Part shown: positions 9,968-19,625 of the stretch, one piece after another
How the letters are laid out: each line of letters starts with the position of its first letter
Numbering within the stretch: the stretch's first letter is position 1
Source: Tridacna crocea
Taxonomy: Eukaryota; Mollusca; Bivalvia; Cardiida; Cardiidae
Length of the DNA: 64,000 nucleotides
Direction: 5' to 3'
NCBI GenBank assembly: GCA_943736015.1
Contig: OX031060.1
Coordinates: 7,267,501 to 7,331,500 of the forward strand
Program-made: the position numbers and the translations under genes
Notes under the pieces: model-generated
The model's database searches: none
Told to the model about the DNA's origin: nothing
What the model saw: the letters and a program-made list of their open reading frames with translations, nothing else

Positions 9968-10054
9968 TATATCGTCGGTTTACTTCAAAACCCTCGTAAC
10001 TACAGCTTGTTTCAAGCTGTAGTTACGAGGTTTTTGAAGTAATCCGACGATATA
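9968..10054. repeat. Palindromic element P1
   Basis: The left arm TATATCGTCGGTTTACTTCA and the rest through CTCGTAACTACAGCTTG is mirrored by CAAGCTGTAGTTACGAGG through CCGACGATATA. Arms are about 42 bp with few mismatches and almost no loop. Worn relatives occur at 48.68 and 52.72 kb. Confidence 0.8.
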
Positions 10055-10482
10055 TGGACTCGTGAGTTTCGGTATTTTACAGTTTGCTTACCTGACGAAG
10101 AGATGGCTCTATGTATTTGCTTAAGAATAAGAACAAATGATACTACATGTAACTATCAAATGGATTCATTTATTTACAAAGATCATCCATTCTTTTCGTT
10201 CTAAAGACAACTAGCAAGGGAAACTAGAAATCTATTGGTGCAGGCTACTCAGTATGTTTGTCTTGCTGGTATCGGTCGACGTCGCCATTTTGGATGTTGT
10301 GTTGAAAGTGTAGCCATGTATTTGGGGCTCCCAAAAGGGAAAATAGTTTTACGTGAGCTTTACCGGTGTACAGCATAACTATTGGTCGGGGCATCTGTTC
10401 CAATCAGATCGCGGGAAGTTTTTTATGTAACAATCTTGTATAATTATAATCATTTCTACTCCATCAAAAACAATATGCACCA
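10055..10482. other. No gene or clear repeat seen
   Basis: Mixed-composition sequence without long frames or known repeats. Confidence 0.4.
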
Positions 10483-10557
10483 TTCCAGTCACGTTTTATT
10501 TGTTGTCTGCCACTGCTTTTGATATAGGAAAAGCCTAGAATTGTGTCGCATGTTAAT
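10483..10557 (+). repeat. MITE-A right-half fragment
   Basis: CAGTCACGTTTTATTTGTTG, CTGCCACTGCTTTTGATA and AGCCTAGAATTGTGTCGCAT match the right third of MITE-A. A MITE-B begins at its TTAA. Confidence 0.65.
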
Positions 10558-10762
10558 ACTTGCCTAAATAATTTAAAAGAAACTTTCAAGCCGATGATAA
10601 AATCCGAAATGTTGCTATTTAGAATTACTTTTGGGTGAAAAAACAGCCTTCTTATCGGACAATGTAGATCCAAGATCAGACTGCACGTTCTGTGCAGTCG
10701 GATCTTGATCTATACTGTCCACAAAAAGGTCCTTGGATCTCGATTAGCAGCCTACGGGTTAC
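10553..10762 (+). repeat. MITE-B, near full length
   Basis: AAGCCGATGATAAAATCCGA, TTGCTATTTAGAATTACTTT, CTTATCGGACAATGTAGATC and the hairpin at about 10665-10721 are all present. The copy ends AGCAGCCTACGGGTTA. It shares its left TTAA with the MITE-A fragment. Confidence 0.85.
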
Positions 10763-10954
10763 AGAACTAAGACACTGGTATTCGTAGGTGAACGTAATTC
10801 GCTACAAGTTACGTTTTAATGTAAACAGTCAGTCTAAAACCACGTGACTACAGCAGCTGCAATGTAAGTGTCAAAATTGGGTTTGGCAAGTTGGCATACG
10901 ATCTGGTGGCAATTTTTACTCATTGGACACTATGCATGATTTACTCTACAGTGC

Positions 10955-11032
10955 GCGACAAAATTTTAAACTTGTACCAAATTAGAAACATTAAATTATT
11001 TTGCAGACGAGAAATGTAATGGCTAATTTGAA
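10955..11032 (-). repeat. MITE-A left fragment
   Basis: CGACAAAATTTTAAACTTGT, ACATTAAATTATTTTGCAGA and CGAGAAATGTAATGGCTAAT resemble the GACAAAATTTTAGACTGGTC and TTTGCAGACGACAAA blocks. The rest of the element is gone. Confidence 0.45.
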
Positions 11033-11159
11033 ATGGTAGCATATCAGATCTTTTCTCCTAATGGACTCCAAGTTTTTTTTTTTTTTAATTCAAGATCCTT
11101 CATCTTGGATGACAAAGGGTCAAACCTTAAAGCTCTACAAAAATCAGTGCTAAAATCGC

Positions 11160-11317
11160 CATATAGACGACAAAATGAAAGCAGTAAGGGAGGAATAAAT
11201 CATTTCGCAATGACTATCGTCAGTCCTCGGAAAGAATTTAGGTAGAGCTGGAGATTCGAACCAGAGATTCCCTGGTTTCAAGCCCTGTACGCTACCGACT
11301 GTGCTATCAGGGTTTGC
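11160..11317 (-). repeat. tRNA-derived SINE, 5' half
   Basis: On the minus strand the head reads CCCTGATAGCACAGTCGGTA (box A) and TGGTTCGAATCTCCAGCTCT (box B), followed by TTCTTTCCGAGGACTGACGA and GCGAAATGATTTATTCCTCC. The distal body and tail are absent. Confidence 0.75.
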
Positions 11318-12243
11318 ATGTATTTTAAAAATAGATTTTTTTCATATAATTTATATAGACTAATTTTGACATAAATCTAAAACAAGAAAAGGATTACAAC
11401 TTAAGCTTATAGCTTATATTTTTATACATGTAGTTCCTTTCCAATTGACGGTTACGTCAAAAGACTGATGTAGCAGTTCTTGGGTCAATAAATCTCGTTT
11501 CACAAAGTTTTGGTTTTTCAAGGGCATTTGCTGCACTTACATTTCAGAAGGTAATTATTGCTCAGTAAAAAAAGGGTAGGGCGAGTACGGAAAGGGCTAC
11601 TTTTTATTTTGACGCGTTATCGACAGATCCCATCTGCCCCGTCAGACGTAAAAACCAGGCCCCCAATTAAATTAGCCCCATATTCAACTATCACACTCAT
11701 AAATGCACAATAATTTAGATAGCACGTTCTCCATAGGGGAAAAGCAGCTGCAAATGAAGCTTAAAGTATGAGCAACCAGAAGCTGTTGCGTTTATCTTAG
11801 ATTCCGTAGGCGATCTCTTGTCATATTTTAAAAGGTTTTAAATATCATCAGTTATACCAGAATATAATGTCAGACAAAAAAGTTTTCGAATTTATTGCTC
11901 AGGGTCTTCTGGCACGTAATGAGCCGAATTAAACGTCATAAAAATTGACATTTTGTTTCTAAACCCTTAGTCTGATAGGTACAACTTTTACGGCACAGAA
12001 CAGGAGTTTATTACAAGACAAGTACACAGTTGTACATAGTCACAAAAATATCATTTATAAACTACAAGATATAGAGAGTATGACAGACAGTAAAAGAACC
12101 TACATTATATAATATATATGTATGTGTGTAACACTTTCAGCAAAGTCAAAAGATATGTTTAACATAATTTAAGTTTTACTTGACAGAGCTACACATATAT
12201 TTCCCTATACTGAACAGTAGGTTTACAGAAAAAAAAAATGCAA
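11318..12243. other. No gene or clear repeat seen
   Basis: AT-rich sequence with TATATAATATATATGTATGTGTG at about 12105. I see no convincing coding or repeat signal. Confidence 0.4.
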
Positions 12244-12310
12244 CAACTTTGTACACGGTGTAGATTAATATCGGACTGCACTGAACGTAAAACCTGATCC
12301 TTGAAATGCA
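12244..12310 (-). repeat. MITE-B hairpin remnant
   Basis: GTACACGGTGTAGATTAATA, TCGGACTGCACTGAACGTAA and AACCTGATCCTTGAAATGCA show a decayed central hairpin. Confidence 0.5.
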
Positions 12311-12413
12311 TAGTGAGAAACAGCGTGATTTTGCAATGTGCGACATCGCAGTATAATTCAGGTTTTTGATGGATTTTTTTTTGTACACATATAAAAATAT
12401 CAAGCAGTTCATG

Positions 12414-12628
12414 GGTTAACTCTTTACCAAACGACCAAAATCTGGACAGGACCAGATTAATAGCATTTGCAGACGACAATTAAATGGTAGCAAAATTAAC
12501 GATTTTTGTCTTTGACAGGGTGGAAAACATTGCAGAAAAAGGAGAAAATGCTTGTTACCTGCAATATTTTCCAAAGCCGTCTCTTTCGTAACTGTATATT
12601 TTGGGCTCTTTGTGTGGTAGAGGGTTGA
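12414..12628 (-). repeat. MITE-A, diverged
   Basis: The left end TTAACTCTTTACCAAACGAC and the right end TTTGTGTGGTAGAGGGTTGA are present. The right hairpin arm is shortened (GTTACCTGCAATATTTTCC). Confidence 0.8.
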
Positions 12629-12669
12629 TAGATGGGGATTTTTTTGCCAATAACTCTTGTGATATCAAA

Positions 12670-12750
12670 ATTAGTAGGGTAGGGTAGGGTAGGAGAGAGA
12701 GACCATAGTATAGGAAGGAAGGATGGAAGGAAGGAAGGAAGGAGAGAGGG
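12670..12750. repeat. (TAGGG)n then (GGAA)n microsatellite
   Basis: Four TAGGG units at 12674-12693 are followed by GAGAGAGA and a GGAAGGAA run with a G-rich strand. The pentamer is not the usual TTAGGG telomere repeat. Confidence 0.75.
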
Positions 12751-12879
12751 ACCCTATTTAGTACCATGCCATTTGTTAAAAAAAAAAAACATGTTTATGA
12801 CGATCTAAACGTGTGTGTATAAGTCAATAAAGATTCTGATTCATATCAAAACTCTGAAATAAAATTATATACCGTATAA

Positions 12880-13100
12880 TTAACTCATTACCACACGAGA
12901 AAATTTTGGACTGGTCCAAATTGAAAGCATTTGCAGACGACAAAATAGAACTGACTGAAAAATAGAAATTTGTTCTGGGAAGGGTAGAAAACACTGTGGG
13001 AAAAGGTGGTTACCAGCATTTTCTCCTTTTCCCACAGTGTTTTCAAAAAGCCTCTTTCTCAGGGGCGTCAAAAGTAGGGATTGTGTGGTAATGGGTTCAA
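12880..13100 (-). repeat. MITE-A with half of the hairpin lost
   Basis: The termini are TTAACTCATTACCACACGAG and TGTGTGGTAATGGGTTCAA. The centre reads GGAAAAGGTGGTTACCAGCA, so the GAGAAAATGC part of the left arm has been deleted. Confidence 0.88.
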
Positions 13101-13304
13101 TGTAGCCTAAATCAGTCTGGTATTTTTTCTGTCGTTCTGACGACTTTCTAAGTCACCGACGTGGAATAGTGTAGTGAAATCGATTCAAGTAAATGAAAAT
13201 TCAACGTATCCTTAATAGATAATAATAAATATATCTAGATAATTGTGTGACCGTAACCTTTAAAACTGAGTAAAATCTAAGATTTTGCCATTTCAACGGA
13301 TTTT

Positions 13305-13500
13305 TTTTCATCGTTCCGTGCAGTCTGATCTTGATCTATATTGTCCGCAATACGTCACTCTTCGCTGGATAAAAGTTCCCTGGATAAAGGGAGATATAAT
13401 CCTTTTCGGAAGGGTAGATTCAAGATCAGACTGAAAGTTCCGTGCAACCTGATCTTGATCTATATAGTCTGCAGTAAGTCGCTTTTAGCTGGATAAATGT
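13305..13500 (+). repeat. Two tandem MITE-B right halves
   Basis: GTTCCGTGCAGTCTGATCTT with GATCTATATTGTCCGCAATA and CTGGATAAAAGTT (13314-13376) is repeated as GTTCCGTGCAACCTGATCTT with GATCTATATAGTCTGCAGTA and CTGGATAAATGTT (13439-13500). The second carries its full hairpin from 13416. The spacing is about 125 bp. Confidence 0.7.
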
Positions 13501-13589
13501 TGATTTTTTTTTGCTTTCAGATTCAAACCAACAAACGAAATTAAAAGCACCACTCTTATGTACCCAACAAACCTCAAAAATATGTCCAA

Positions 13590-13750
13590 TCTGGGCAAGT
13601 TAATCCTCGTGCGTGCATCGTGCATGCGTCCAATTTTGCGGTTCATTTGGAAGAAGTGACCGGCGACTAATTTGGCTTATCAAATAAAGGCGAGTGAGCC
13701 TTTGAAGATAAGAGGAATTGTGATGTTTATCGTTTCGCATACAATACTAT
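13590..13750. promoter_or_regulatory. Candidate non-repetitive regulatory tract
   Basis: An island of balanced composition contains GGCTTATCAAATAAAGG, CTTTGAAGATAAGAGG and GTTTATCG, which are GATA-like and TCF-like words, and GACTAATTTGG, a homeobox-like word. No repeat family covers it. The regulatory role is inference only. Confidence 0.2.
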
Positions 13751-13811
13751 GTCTCGCCTAATGAAAAGGGGGAAAACAATATCTTGGATACAAAACTCGG
13801 TAAATCTTTGT

Positions 13812-14037
13812 TTAACCCATTACCACACAATCCCTACTTTTGATGCCACTGAGAAAGAAGCCTTTTGAAAGCACTGTGGGAAAAGGAGAAAATGCTGGTA
13901 ACCAGCATTTTCTCCTTTTCCCACAGAGTTTTCTACACTTCCCAGAACAAATTTCAATTTTTCAGTCACCTTTATTTCGTCTGCAAATGCTTTCAATTTG
14001 AACCTGTCTAAAATTTTGTTGTGTGGTAATGACTTAA
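13812..14037 (+). repeat. MITE-A, full length, first of three abutting units
   Basis: Close to consensus with a perfect hairpin (about 13885-13921) and ends TTAACCCATTACCACACAAT and GTGTGGTAATGACTTAA. Its right TTAA is also the left TTAA of the next unit. Confidence 0.92.
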
Positions 14038-14239
14038 CCCTTTACCCCATAAGGCATTTCTATGATATCTCTAATTGATCCTAAATAACAGCAAGGATGA
14101 AGCTGCTTCTAATGTGTATATGACACCTTTTGATAGCATAGAAAGAATGGTACGAGCAATTTCACCTTTTGCCACAATGTTTTCCAAAGGATCCTACAAA
14201 CAATGTGTAGAAATGAGTATCTATGGAGTAATGGGTTAA
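14034..14239 (+). repeat. TTAA-bounded MITE, diverged from MITE-A
   Basis: Its ends are TTAACCCTTTACCCCATAAG and TATGGAGTAATGGGTTAA. The inside keeps CACCTTTTGATAGCATAGAA, TTTGCCACAATGTTTTCC and AAAGGATCC but not the long hairpin. It shares both terminal TTAA sites with its neighbours. Confidence 0.7.
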
Positions 14240-14458
14240 CTCATTACCAAACAACAATATTTTAGGCTTGTCCAAATCGAAAGCGATTGCAGACTACAAA
14301 ATAAAAGTGACTGAAAGTTTGAAATTTCTTTTGTGAAGAGTAAAAAAACATTGTGGGAAAAGGAGAATATGCTGGTAACCAGCATTTTCTCCTTTTCCCA
14401 CAATGTTTTCTAAAGGCTTCCTTCTCGTCAAAAGAACGGATTGCGTTTAATGGGTTAA
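14236..14458 (-). repeat. MITE-A, full length, third of three abutting units
   Basis: TTAACTCATTACCAAACAAC at the left and CGTTTAATGGGTTAA at the right frame a near-perfect hairpin at 14358-14400. A small deletion removes part of the TCAGGGTCGTC block. Confidence 0.9.
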
Positions 14459-14488
14459 GTTAACTCTTTTCCTACCAAGTCTGTGAAA

Positions 14489-14700
14489 TTAACTCTTAAA
14501 CTCCCAAATAACTACAATTAAATTTTCAAATCGATATCAATAACCCAAATATTGCTGTTTCAAATGTATGTTTTGGGGAATAATGTCTCCTTAACGGACA
14601 ATGTAGATCAAAGATCAGACTGCACGTTTTGTGCAGTCTTATTTTGGTGTACATTGTCCGCAAAAGGTCAGCGAGTTGCGCTTAGCAGCCTTACAAAAAA
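14489..14700 (+). repeat. MITE-B, full length, first unit of a tandem
   Basis: It contains TTAACTCTTAAACTCCC, TTTTCAAATCGATATCAATA, CTCCTTAACGGACAATGTAG, a hairpin around 14605-14660, and AGGTCAGCGAGTTGCGCTTA with GCAGCCTTA. It passes directly into two further partial units. Confidence 0.88.
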
Positions 14701-14860
14701 GTAAAAACCCGAATAATGTTACTTCAAATTTATATTTTTGGATAATAAAATATCTCCTCAGTATAGATTAAAGATCAGACTGCATGTTCAGTGCAGTCCG
14801 ATCTTGACTTACAATGTCCGCAAAAGGTCAGTGAGTCGCGCTTAGCAGCCTTATAAAAAC
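14701..14860 (+). repeat. MITE-B tandem unit 2 (160 bp)
   Basis: It starts GTAAAAACCCGAATAATGTT and ends CTTAGCAGCCTTATAAAAAC. The first 70 bp or so are nearly identical to the next unit, which points to a recent tandem duplication. The left TTAA end is missing. Confidence 0.88.
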
Positions 14861-15005
14861 GTAAAAACCCGAATAATGTTACTTCAAATTTATATTTTTG
14901 GATAATAAAATATCTCCTCAGTATAGATCAAAGATCAGGCTGCATGTCTGTGCCGTTCGATCTAGGTCTACACTATCCATAAAAGGCCACTGAGCCGCCT
15001 AAAAG
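14861..15005 (+). repeat. MITE-B tandem unit 3
   Basis: It starts GTAAAAACCCGAATAATGTT again at exactly 160 bp after unit 2. The hairpin loop is altered (GCATGTCTGTGCCGTTCGAT), and the right end decays at GAGCCGCCTAAAAGTG. Confidence 0.85.
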
Positions 15006-15007
15006 TG

Positions 15008-15182
15008 AAGAAGGTTCTTTGTCTTAATTAATCTCCAATATTTTCTAGATCTGAAAGTAATATCGCCTCCGATTGGCTAAATCGAATGGTTTAGCCAATC
15101 AGAAGTTTAGTTACTTTCATATTTATGATCCTGGGGAATAGGACTAAGAACTTTCCTTAGACTGTTTGGTGAATAGAACCCT
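15008..15182. repeat. Palindromic element P2 (TTCACCAA type)
   Basis: GAAGGTTCTTTGTCTTAATT at the left pairs with AGGACTAAGAACTTTCCTTA at the right. The centre GATTGGCTAAATCGAATGGT / TTAGCCAATCAGAAG is a hairpin at 15072-15106. The right end is GTTTGGTGAATAGAACCC. Related copies lie at 31.1 and 36.6 kb. Confidence 0.75.
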
Positions 15183-15282
15183 ACACTACGTTTCACCTGA
15201 TCAGTCCTTCGTAAAAGCCCATCCGGTCCGAAAATCACGGTTGAGTTACCTTCTTTTCGAAAGGGTTAGGCAGAAAAGTAGA

Positions 15283-15494
15283 CAACCCTTAGGCTGCTAA
15301 GCGCCACTGACTGACCTTTTGCGTACAGTGTAGATCAAGATCAGACTGCACAGAACGGGCAGTCTGATCTTGGATCTACACTGTCCGATAAGAAGATATG
15401 TTTCCTAGAAAAAAAAACTTGCAATAAGAAAATTTGATCTTTAACTATGGGCTTTAAAGTTTTATGTCTTTTTTTTAGCAGGATATGGGTTAAG
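15283..15494 (-). repeat. MITE-B, full length
   Basis: It runs AACCCTTAGGCTGCTAAGCG, GACTGACCTTTTGCGTACAG, hairpin at 15331-15389, GTCCGATAAGAAGATATGTT, and ends TTTAGCAGGATATGGGTTAA. Confidence 0.9.
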
Positions 15495-15654
15495 CTCTTG
15501 AAAGAATACAGACACGCGTCTCTTCTCCATCAATTAGTGAATGAGCCATGCTCTGGCAAATGGGATATTAACACCTCTCTGTGATGTACTTTTCTAAGTT
15601 AATTATCTTAAAATCATTTTGATCCATTTAATAAATTTTGTTTTCGAACCTAAT

Positions 15655-15808
15655 CAGTCTAGAGCTAGACTGGTCCATGTACAAGCTGAAAATTTAAAAA
15701 GAAGCAAAACGATTCGATCTAGATCAGCCTGCGCGGACTGCGCAGGCTGATCTAGGTCGAAACTTTTTGCTTATGCTTTAAGTCACTTTTTCACAAAACA
15801 TGGCTCAT
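15655..15808 (+). repeat. Foldback-C
   Basis: The inner hairpin at 15714-15760 has arms CGATCTAGATCAGCCTGCGC / GCGCAGGCTGATCTAGGTCG with a GGACT loop. It is followed by AAACTTTTTGCTTATGCTTT, AAGTCACTTTTTCACAAAAC and ATGGCTCAT. The left part carries AGACTGGTCCATGTACAAGC. Confidence 0.8.
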
Positions 15809-15993
15809 AGGTATATAGTTACTTGTGCCGTAAATGATTCAGTGAAACGCAGCGCCGTGGAAACAGCGATAAAGTTCTATTTTATTCTGCCAACATGTAT
15901 TAAATTACATTAGATCCCAAAGCGCATTACAAATTATACGGACTTTTCTGTAAAATTCAGTCAAATCTATCGAATTTCCAATTTCTGAATGTT

Positions 15994-16181
15994 AAACCTT
16001 GTCCAAATTGAAAGCATTTGCGGACAACAAAGCACATATGAGGAGATTCTTCTTGAAAGGTAAAGAATATTCTGGGGTAAATGATTGTTACAAGCATTGT
16101 GTCCTTTTCCCACTATGTTTTACAAATCCTTTCCTCTCATGTAAACGTAAAGATGAAAACGTAATTGATTAGTAAAGGGTG
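15994..16181 (-). repeat. MITE-A, strongly diverged
   Basis: CTTGTCCAAATTGAAAGCAT, TTGCGGACAACAAAGCACAT, TCCTTTTCCCACTATGTTTT and ATTAGTAAAGGGTGA are in order. The hairpin is replaced by AAATGATTGTTACAAGCATT. Confidence 0.6.
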
Positions 16182-16427
16182 ACGTTAAAAACAGAGTTAA
16201 ACAGACAATCAAATAACTGTTATACGGTCGGTTTCTTTTTCTGTACTGTTTTTGTCTCAAAGGAATTTAAACGAGTATAATTTATGAGAAAAATTTAATA
16301 GGGGAAAGAAATTAATTACCGACGAGAATGTATTTTAATCGAAATGCACTTTACTCGGGCACTCCGTAAATTTTGTTTGCATGGTTACGATTTTCACTGC
16401 CATCGTGACTTAAACAGACAAAGCGAG
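16182..16427. other. No gene or clear repeat seen
   Basis: AT-rich sequence with no recognisable signal. Confidence 0.4.
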
Positions 16428-16493
16428 CAGTGTAGATTAAGATCAGACTGCACAGAACGTGCAGTCTGATCTTGAATCTACGCTGCCCTCTAC
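16428..16493 (-). repeat. MITE-B hairpin only
   Basis: GAGCAGTGTAGATTAAGATC and GACTGCACAGAACGTGCAGT with TGATCTTGAATCTACGCTGC form the central hairpin. Neither terminal region is present. Confidence 0.75.
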
Positions 16494-17062
16494 CTAGTGC
16501 TAGTCTATATAGACAAAATCGTATTTGCCTATTTTTGAAAGTTTAAAAAGTTTTTTGTAGAAAAATCGATTTTATTACGTTGACAGTGAAATGTTTACTT
16601 GAAATCTAATTGCAGAAAGATACCGATAAAAAAACAAACATTTTGACAGATGATTTCGAAATTACTCCTTAAACTTTTATTCTGTACTTGATAAACTGAC
16701 TCGATTTGACATAATATAAAACAATTATAAAACGATTCTTGCCTTTTTATAATGCTCAGGGAATGGTAACGACAGGAGAAAATGTGCTCAAATAAATTTC
16801 GAAGTTTTCACTTCTGCATAGTTTAAAAATATTACGTTGTAATTACTATTAGGCCTGACAACAAATTATGTATTTAGGGTTTCGTTCCTAGATTCTGTAG
16901 GTATGTAGGTAGGGATATGCCTTATTCCCCCAAAAAATTTTATACATGGACTATGTACAGAAATCATACCCGACAGAGCTTTCTCCAACTATTGCATAAA
17001 AAGTAAGGATCAGCAGCATTTTCTAGGTAGGTTAGGGAAACCCTAAACACAGATATATTTGC
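16494..17062. other. No gene or clear repeat seen
   Basis: Low-complexity AT-rich DNA with no long frame. Confidence 0.4.
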
Positions 17063-17296
17063 CTTGATTGATCGATTGATTGAGTGATGTTTTCCATCGC
17101 TTTCAACATTAATTCAGTCATATCACGGCTACAGCTAACTCATTTATGTCCTGAGTTTTAGTGCTGAAATGGTGTTCAAAAGTGTCTTGACGAAGAGCAA
17201 TCCCACGAAAAGCCAAGTTCTTAAAATGGTCATCGAACCCGGGGCCTGCATGTCAATAGGAATCCTGCACCTGACCACCGAGCCATGCAGAATCCA
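17063..17296 (-). repeat. tRNA-derived SINE, second head type
   Basis: The tail side is TTGATTGATCGATTGATTGA at 17063-17085, then CATCGCTTTCAACATTAATT, CAGTCATATCACGGCTACAG. The minus-strand head at the right reads GCATGGCTCGGTGGTCAGGT (box A) and GGCCCCGGGTTCGATGACCA (box B). Confidence 0.75.
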
Positions 17297-17299
17297 TCG

Positions 17300-17550
17300 T
17301 AAGAGCTTCTTCCAATGTCTGTAAGGGGTCTTGCTAAGCTCATTGGTAAAGTGTAGAGTTGTAATTACCAGTGCAATCCAGGCGCTTTTTCCCAAGCTAT
17401 AAGCTGCTTTCCCACACTCCGATCGGCGGGAAAAAAGTTTTTAGTTGTTAAAAAGGAACAAACCCTGTCGCAATGGGAGTTTCGTCGAGCTGAGATTCAA
17501 ACTCACGACTCCTTACACGTTAGCGTCTAAGCAACAAGGCTGGAAGAATA
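17300..17550 (-). repeat. SINE fragments in opposite orientations
   Basis: At 17318-17378 a plus-strand head-like GGGGTCTTGCTAAGCTCATT with GGTAAAGTGTAGAGTTG is seen. Then 17400-17550 is a minus-strand 5' part: AGCTGCTTTCCCACACTCCG, CCCTGTCGCAATGGGAGTTT, CGTCGAGCTGAGATTCAAAC and CGTTAGCGTCTAAGCAACA. Confidence 0.55.
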
Positions 17551-18443
17551 ATACTGCGGGAAAAAAGTAGTATAGGTTCTGGTGAGATAATCTTTTTCTT
17601 TTTATTTATTTTTTGGCTTTACTCCGTCTAAAAATTAATAAGTTTATAATTACGAAACAGATGAATAGGTTATTGCCACACACCTATATAGGCCATGATC
17701 ATAAAACTGCGAAAAGGTGTGGAGAAGACGAGAAGAGAGCACTTTAAAGAGGCAGTTGACAGTTTTTCTTTACTCCGTTTTATTTTTTTGTGCAGGTTTT
17801 TCTTTTCTTTCCTGTAATATGTTCAAACCGAACTGTATCAAATAGTAGCGGAAGCGATAAAGCGTTTTGCCACAGATCTGTATGAAGCATACAAGGAAGA
17901 CCACGATTTTCGTTAGTACAGCTCTATTTACTTGAGGAATTGAATAAAGTATCTTTTTAGTACATCATTTTGTGTAACTGTCAAATGATGTCAACGGCAA
18001 GAACCAGCTGAAACCAACTTGGGCACATTTCACTGGCCTATACATTTGGCACGAGTATTGGTGTAGTTTCCATGGAGGAGAACCCAGAGAGATTAGTATA
18101 AGTTAACAGAAATTGTTTATCTGTCGATGTACTTTTTTTTAACTAAACTGCAAGAATGCTATAGACCAGAAAATGACTTTACATTTCCTGTTTTCTAATG
18201 ACACGACAAGAAACCATTTTGTAGTGACACACAGCACAAACATTGTCCCGATACATGACACGCGACAGCGTCAAAAAAAAATGTCAGTTCTTCCGACCCT
18301 TTCGCGTGTCAACAGTCTATCAATCCGCCACAAAAACAAAACACTATTCATTGCTTACAAAAACTAAAACAATTAACAACGAAACTGCATTTTATGCGGA
18401 TAAACTATTTGCTTTCTCCAAGAGTGATTTTTCTTCTTTAAAA
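17551..18443. other. No gene or clear repeat seen
   Basis: AT-rich sequence with two overlapping frames of 64 and 73 codons at 18173-18464. These show no domain, splice or codon-use evidence. I cannot support a gene. Confidence 0.4.
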
Positions 18444-18874
18444 AATGATAGATTTAGAATATAGAGAATACGTGCGTAGTGATGTCATATATCAAAAATA
18501 TCTAACGAGGTTCAGAGAATTGATAACTGTCGATTCTCGTAACCGAATTCTAGATTTCTTTTTAATATTTTAGTATAAAACAGCATCATATTGGTATTCT
18601 GCCGGTTTTATATTTTATTTTCTGAATTGTTGCCGTTTATTATTTCTAACAATGATAAATCTAGAATATAGAGAATACGTACATAGTGATGTCGTATATC
18701 AAAAATATCTAACGAGGTTCAGAGAATTGATAACTGTCGAGCATTGGCGATACAATTATCAATTCTCAAAACCGAGTTAGATTTTTTTTGTTATATTTTA
18801 GTATAAAACAGCATTATATTGGTACTCTGTTTTATATTTTATTGTCTGACTTGTTGCCGTTTATTATTTCTAAC
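18444..18874 (+). repeat. Tandem duplication, about 207-bp unit, two copies
   Basis: AGAATATAGAGAATACGT, TATCAAAAATATCTAACGAG, AGAATTGATAACTGTCGA, GTATAAAACAGCAT and TTGCCGTTTATTATTTCTAA recur in order at 18444-18650 and 18651-18874. The second copy has an extra GCATTGGCGATACAATTATC that turns the middle into a hairpin GAGAATTGATAACTGT / ACAATTATCAATTCTC. Confidence 0.88.
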
Positions 18875-19394
18875 ATTGAGAAACATAGATTTATCGATAT
18901 TTGTAGGTAATATGAGGATGATTCTATTATCTGTAGTAATGACGTAACGGTTGATGTTGCCTACGTCATAATACGTGACGTTAACCCCAGAAGACTCATT
19001 CATGTTCTCCAAATATTAGAGGTAGGCCTATATCAAACATCGTGCAATTTTCCTTGGTATATCTAAACAAAATATCGCATAGGTGTTATTCTACAGAGAT
19101 CCACATAGAAGGACGGATTTTGATTTCAAAATTGAAAATATTAATTATTGTCCACTAAACCCTGTGTTATGGGTACCCATAACATAGCGTTTGGCAAGAA
19201 AAAAAAGAATGGATTTAGAATACCATCACTCCCTCTTATCTGGAGCACTGTAATCTATGGATATGAGGCCATTTGAAAGATAAAAAGGACACCACCCCAT
19301 CCGTCTACTGGAAGAATTTATGCAAAGTTCTATATTTTTATACGGTGTTCACCGATCAATGTTATTCTGAATTTAATTATTTTCTTAGCCTTTT
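18875..19394. other. Unassigned DNA with a 20-bp perfect palindrome
   Basis: TGTTATGGGTACCCATAACA at 19165-19184 is a perfect palindrome. The rest has no gene or repeat signal, apart from several TACGTCA/TGACGTAA words at 18940-18985. Confidence 0.5.
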
Positions 19395-19464
19395 TATGTG
19401 AAAAAGGGACTTAATGAACCTGCTTGACGCGTAATTCCAAGCAAGATATCATATGATTATGGAT

Positions 19465-19625
19465 CCATAAAGTCCACTGTGTAGAAAAATCGACTGAATT
19501 ATGAGATAGACTGGTCCTTTATCATACAGAGAATTTAAGCGATAGTGAAAAAGTTCGGACTGCGCAGGCTGACCTGAATCGATATTTTCAGCAGATGCAT
19601 TAAGTCCCTTTTCACAGAGCCATAT
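19465..19625 (+). repeat. Foldback-C with one hairpin arm missing
   Basis: GAATTATGAGATAGACTGGT, GTTCGGACTGCGCAGGCTGA, CCTGAATCGATATTTTCAGC and AGATGCATTAAGTCCCTTTT match the family. The left arm of the hairpin before GGACTGCGC is absent. Confidence 0.7.

Noticed and set aside
12670..12695. Telomere-like repeat
   Set aside because: The unit is TAGGG, repeated only four times and running into GGAA. It is not TTAGGG and not an extended interstitial telomere.
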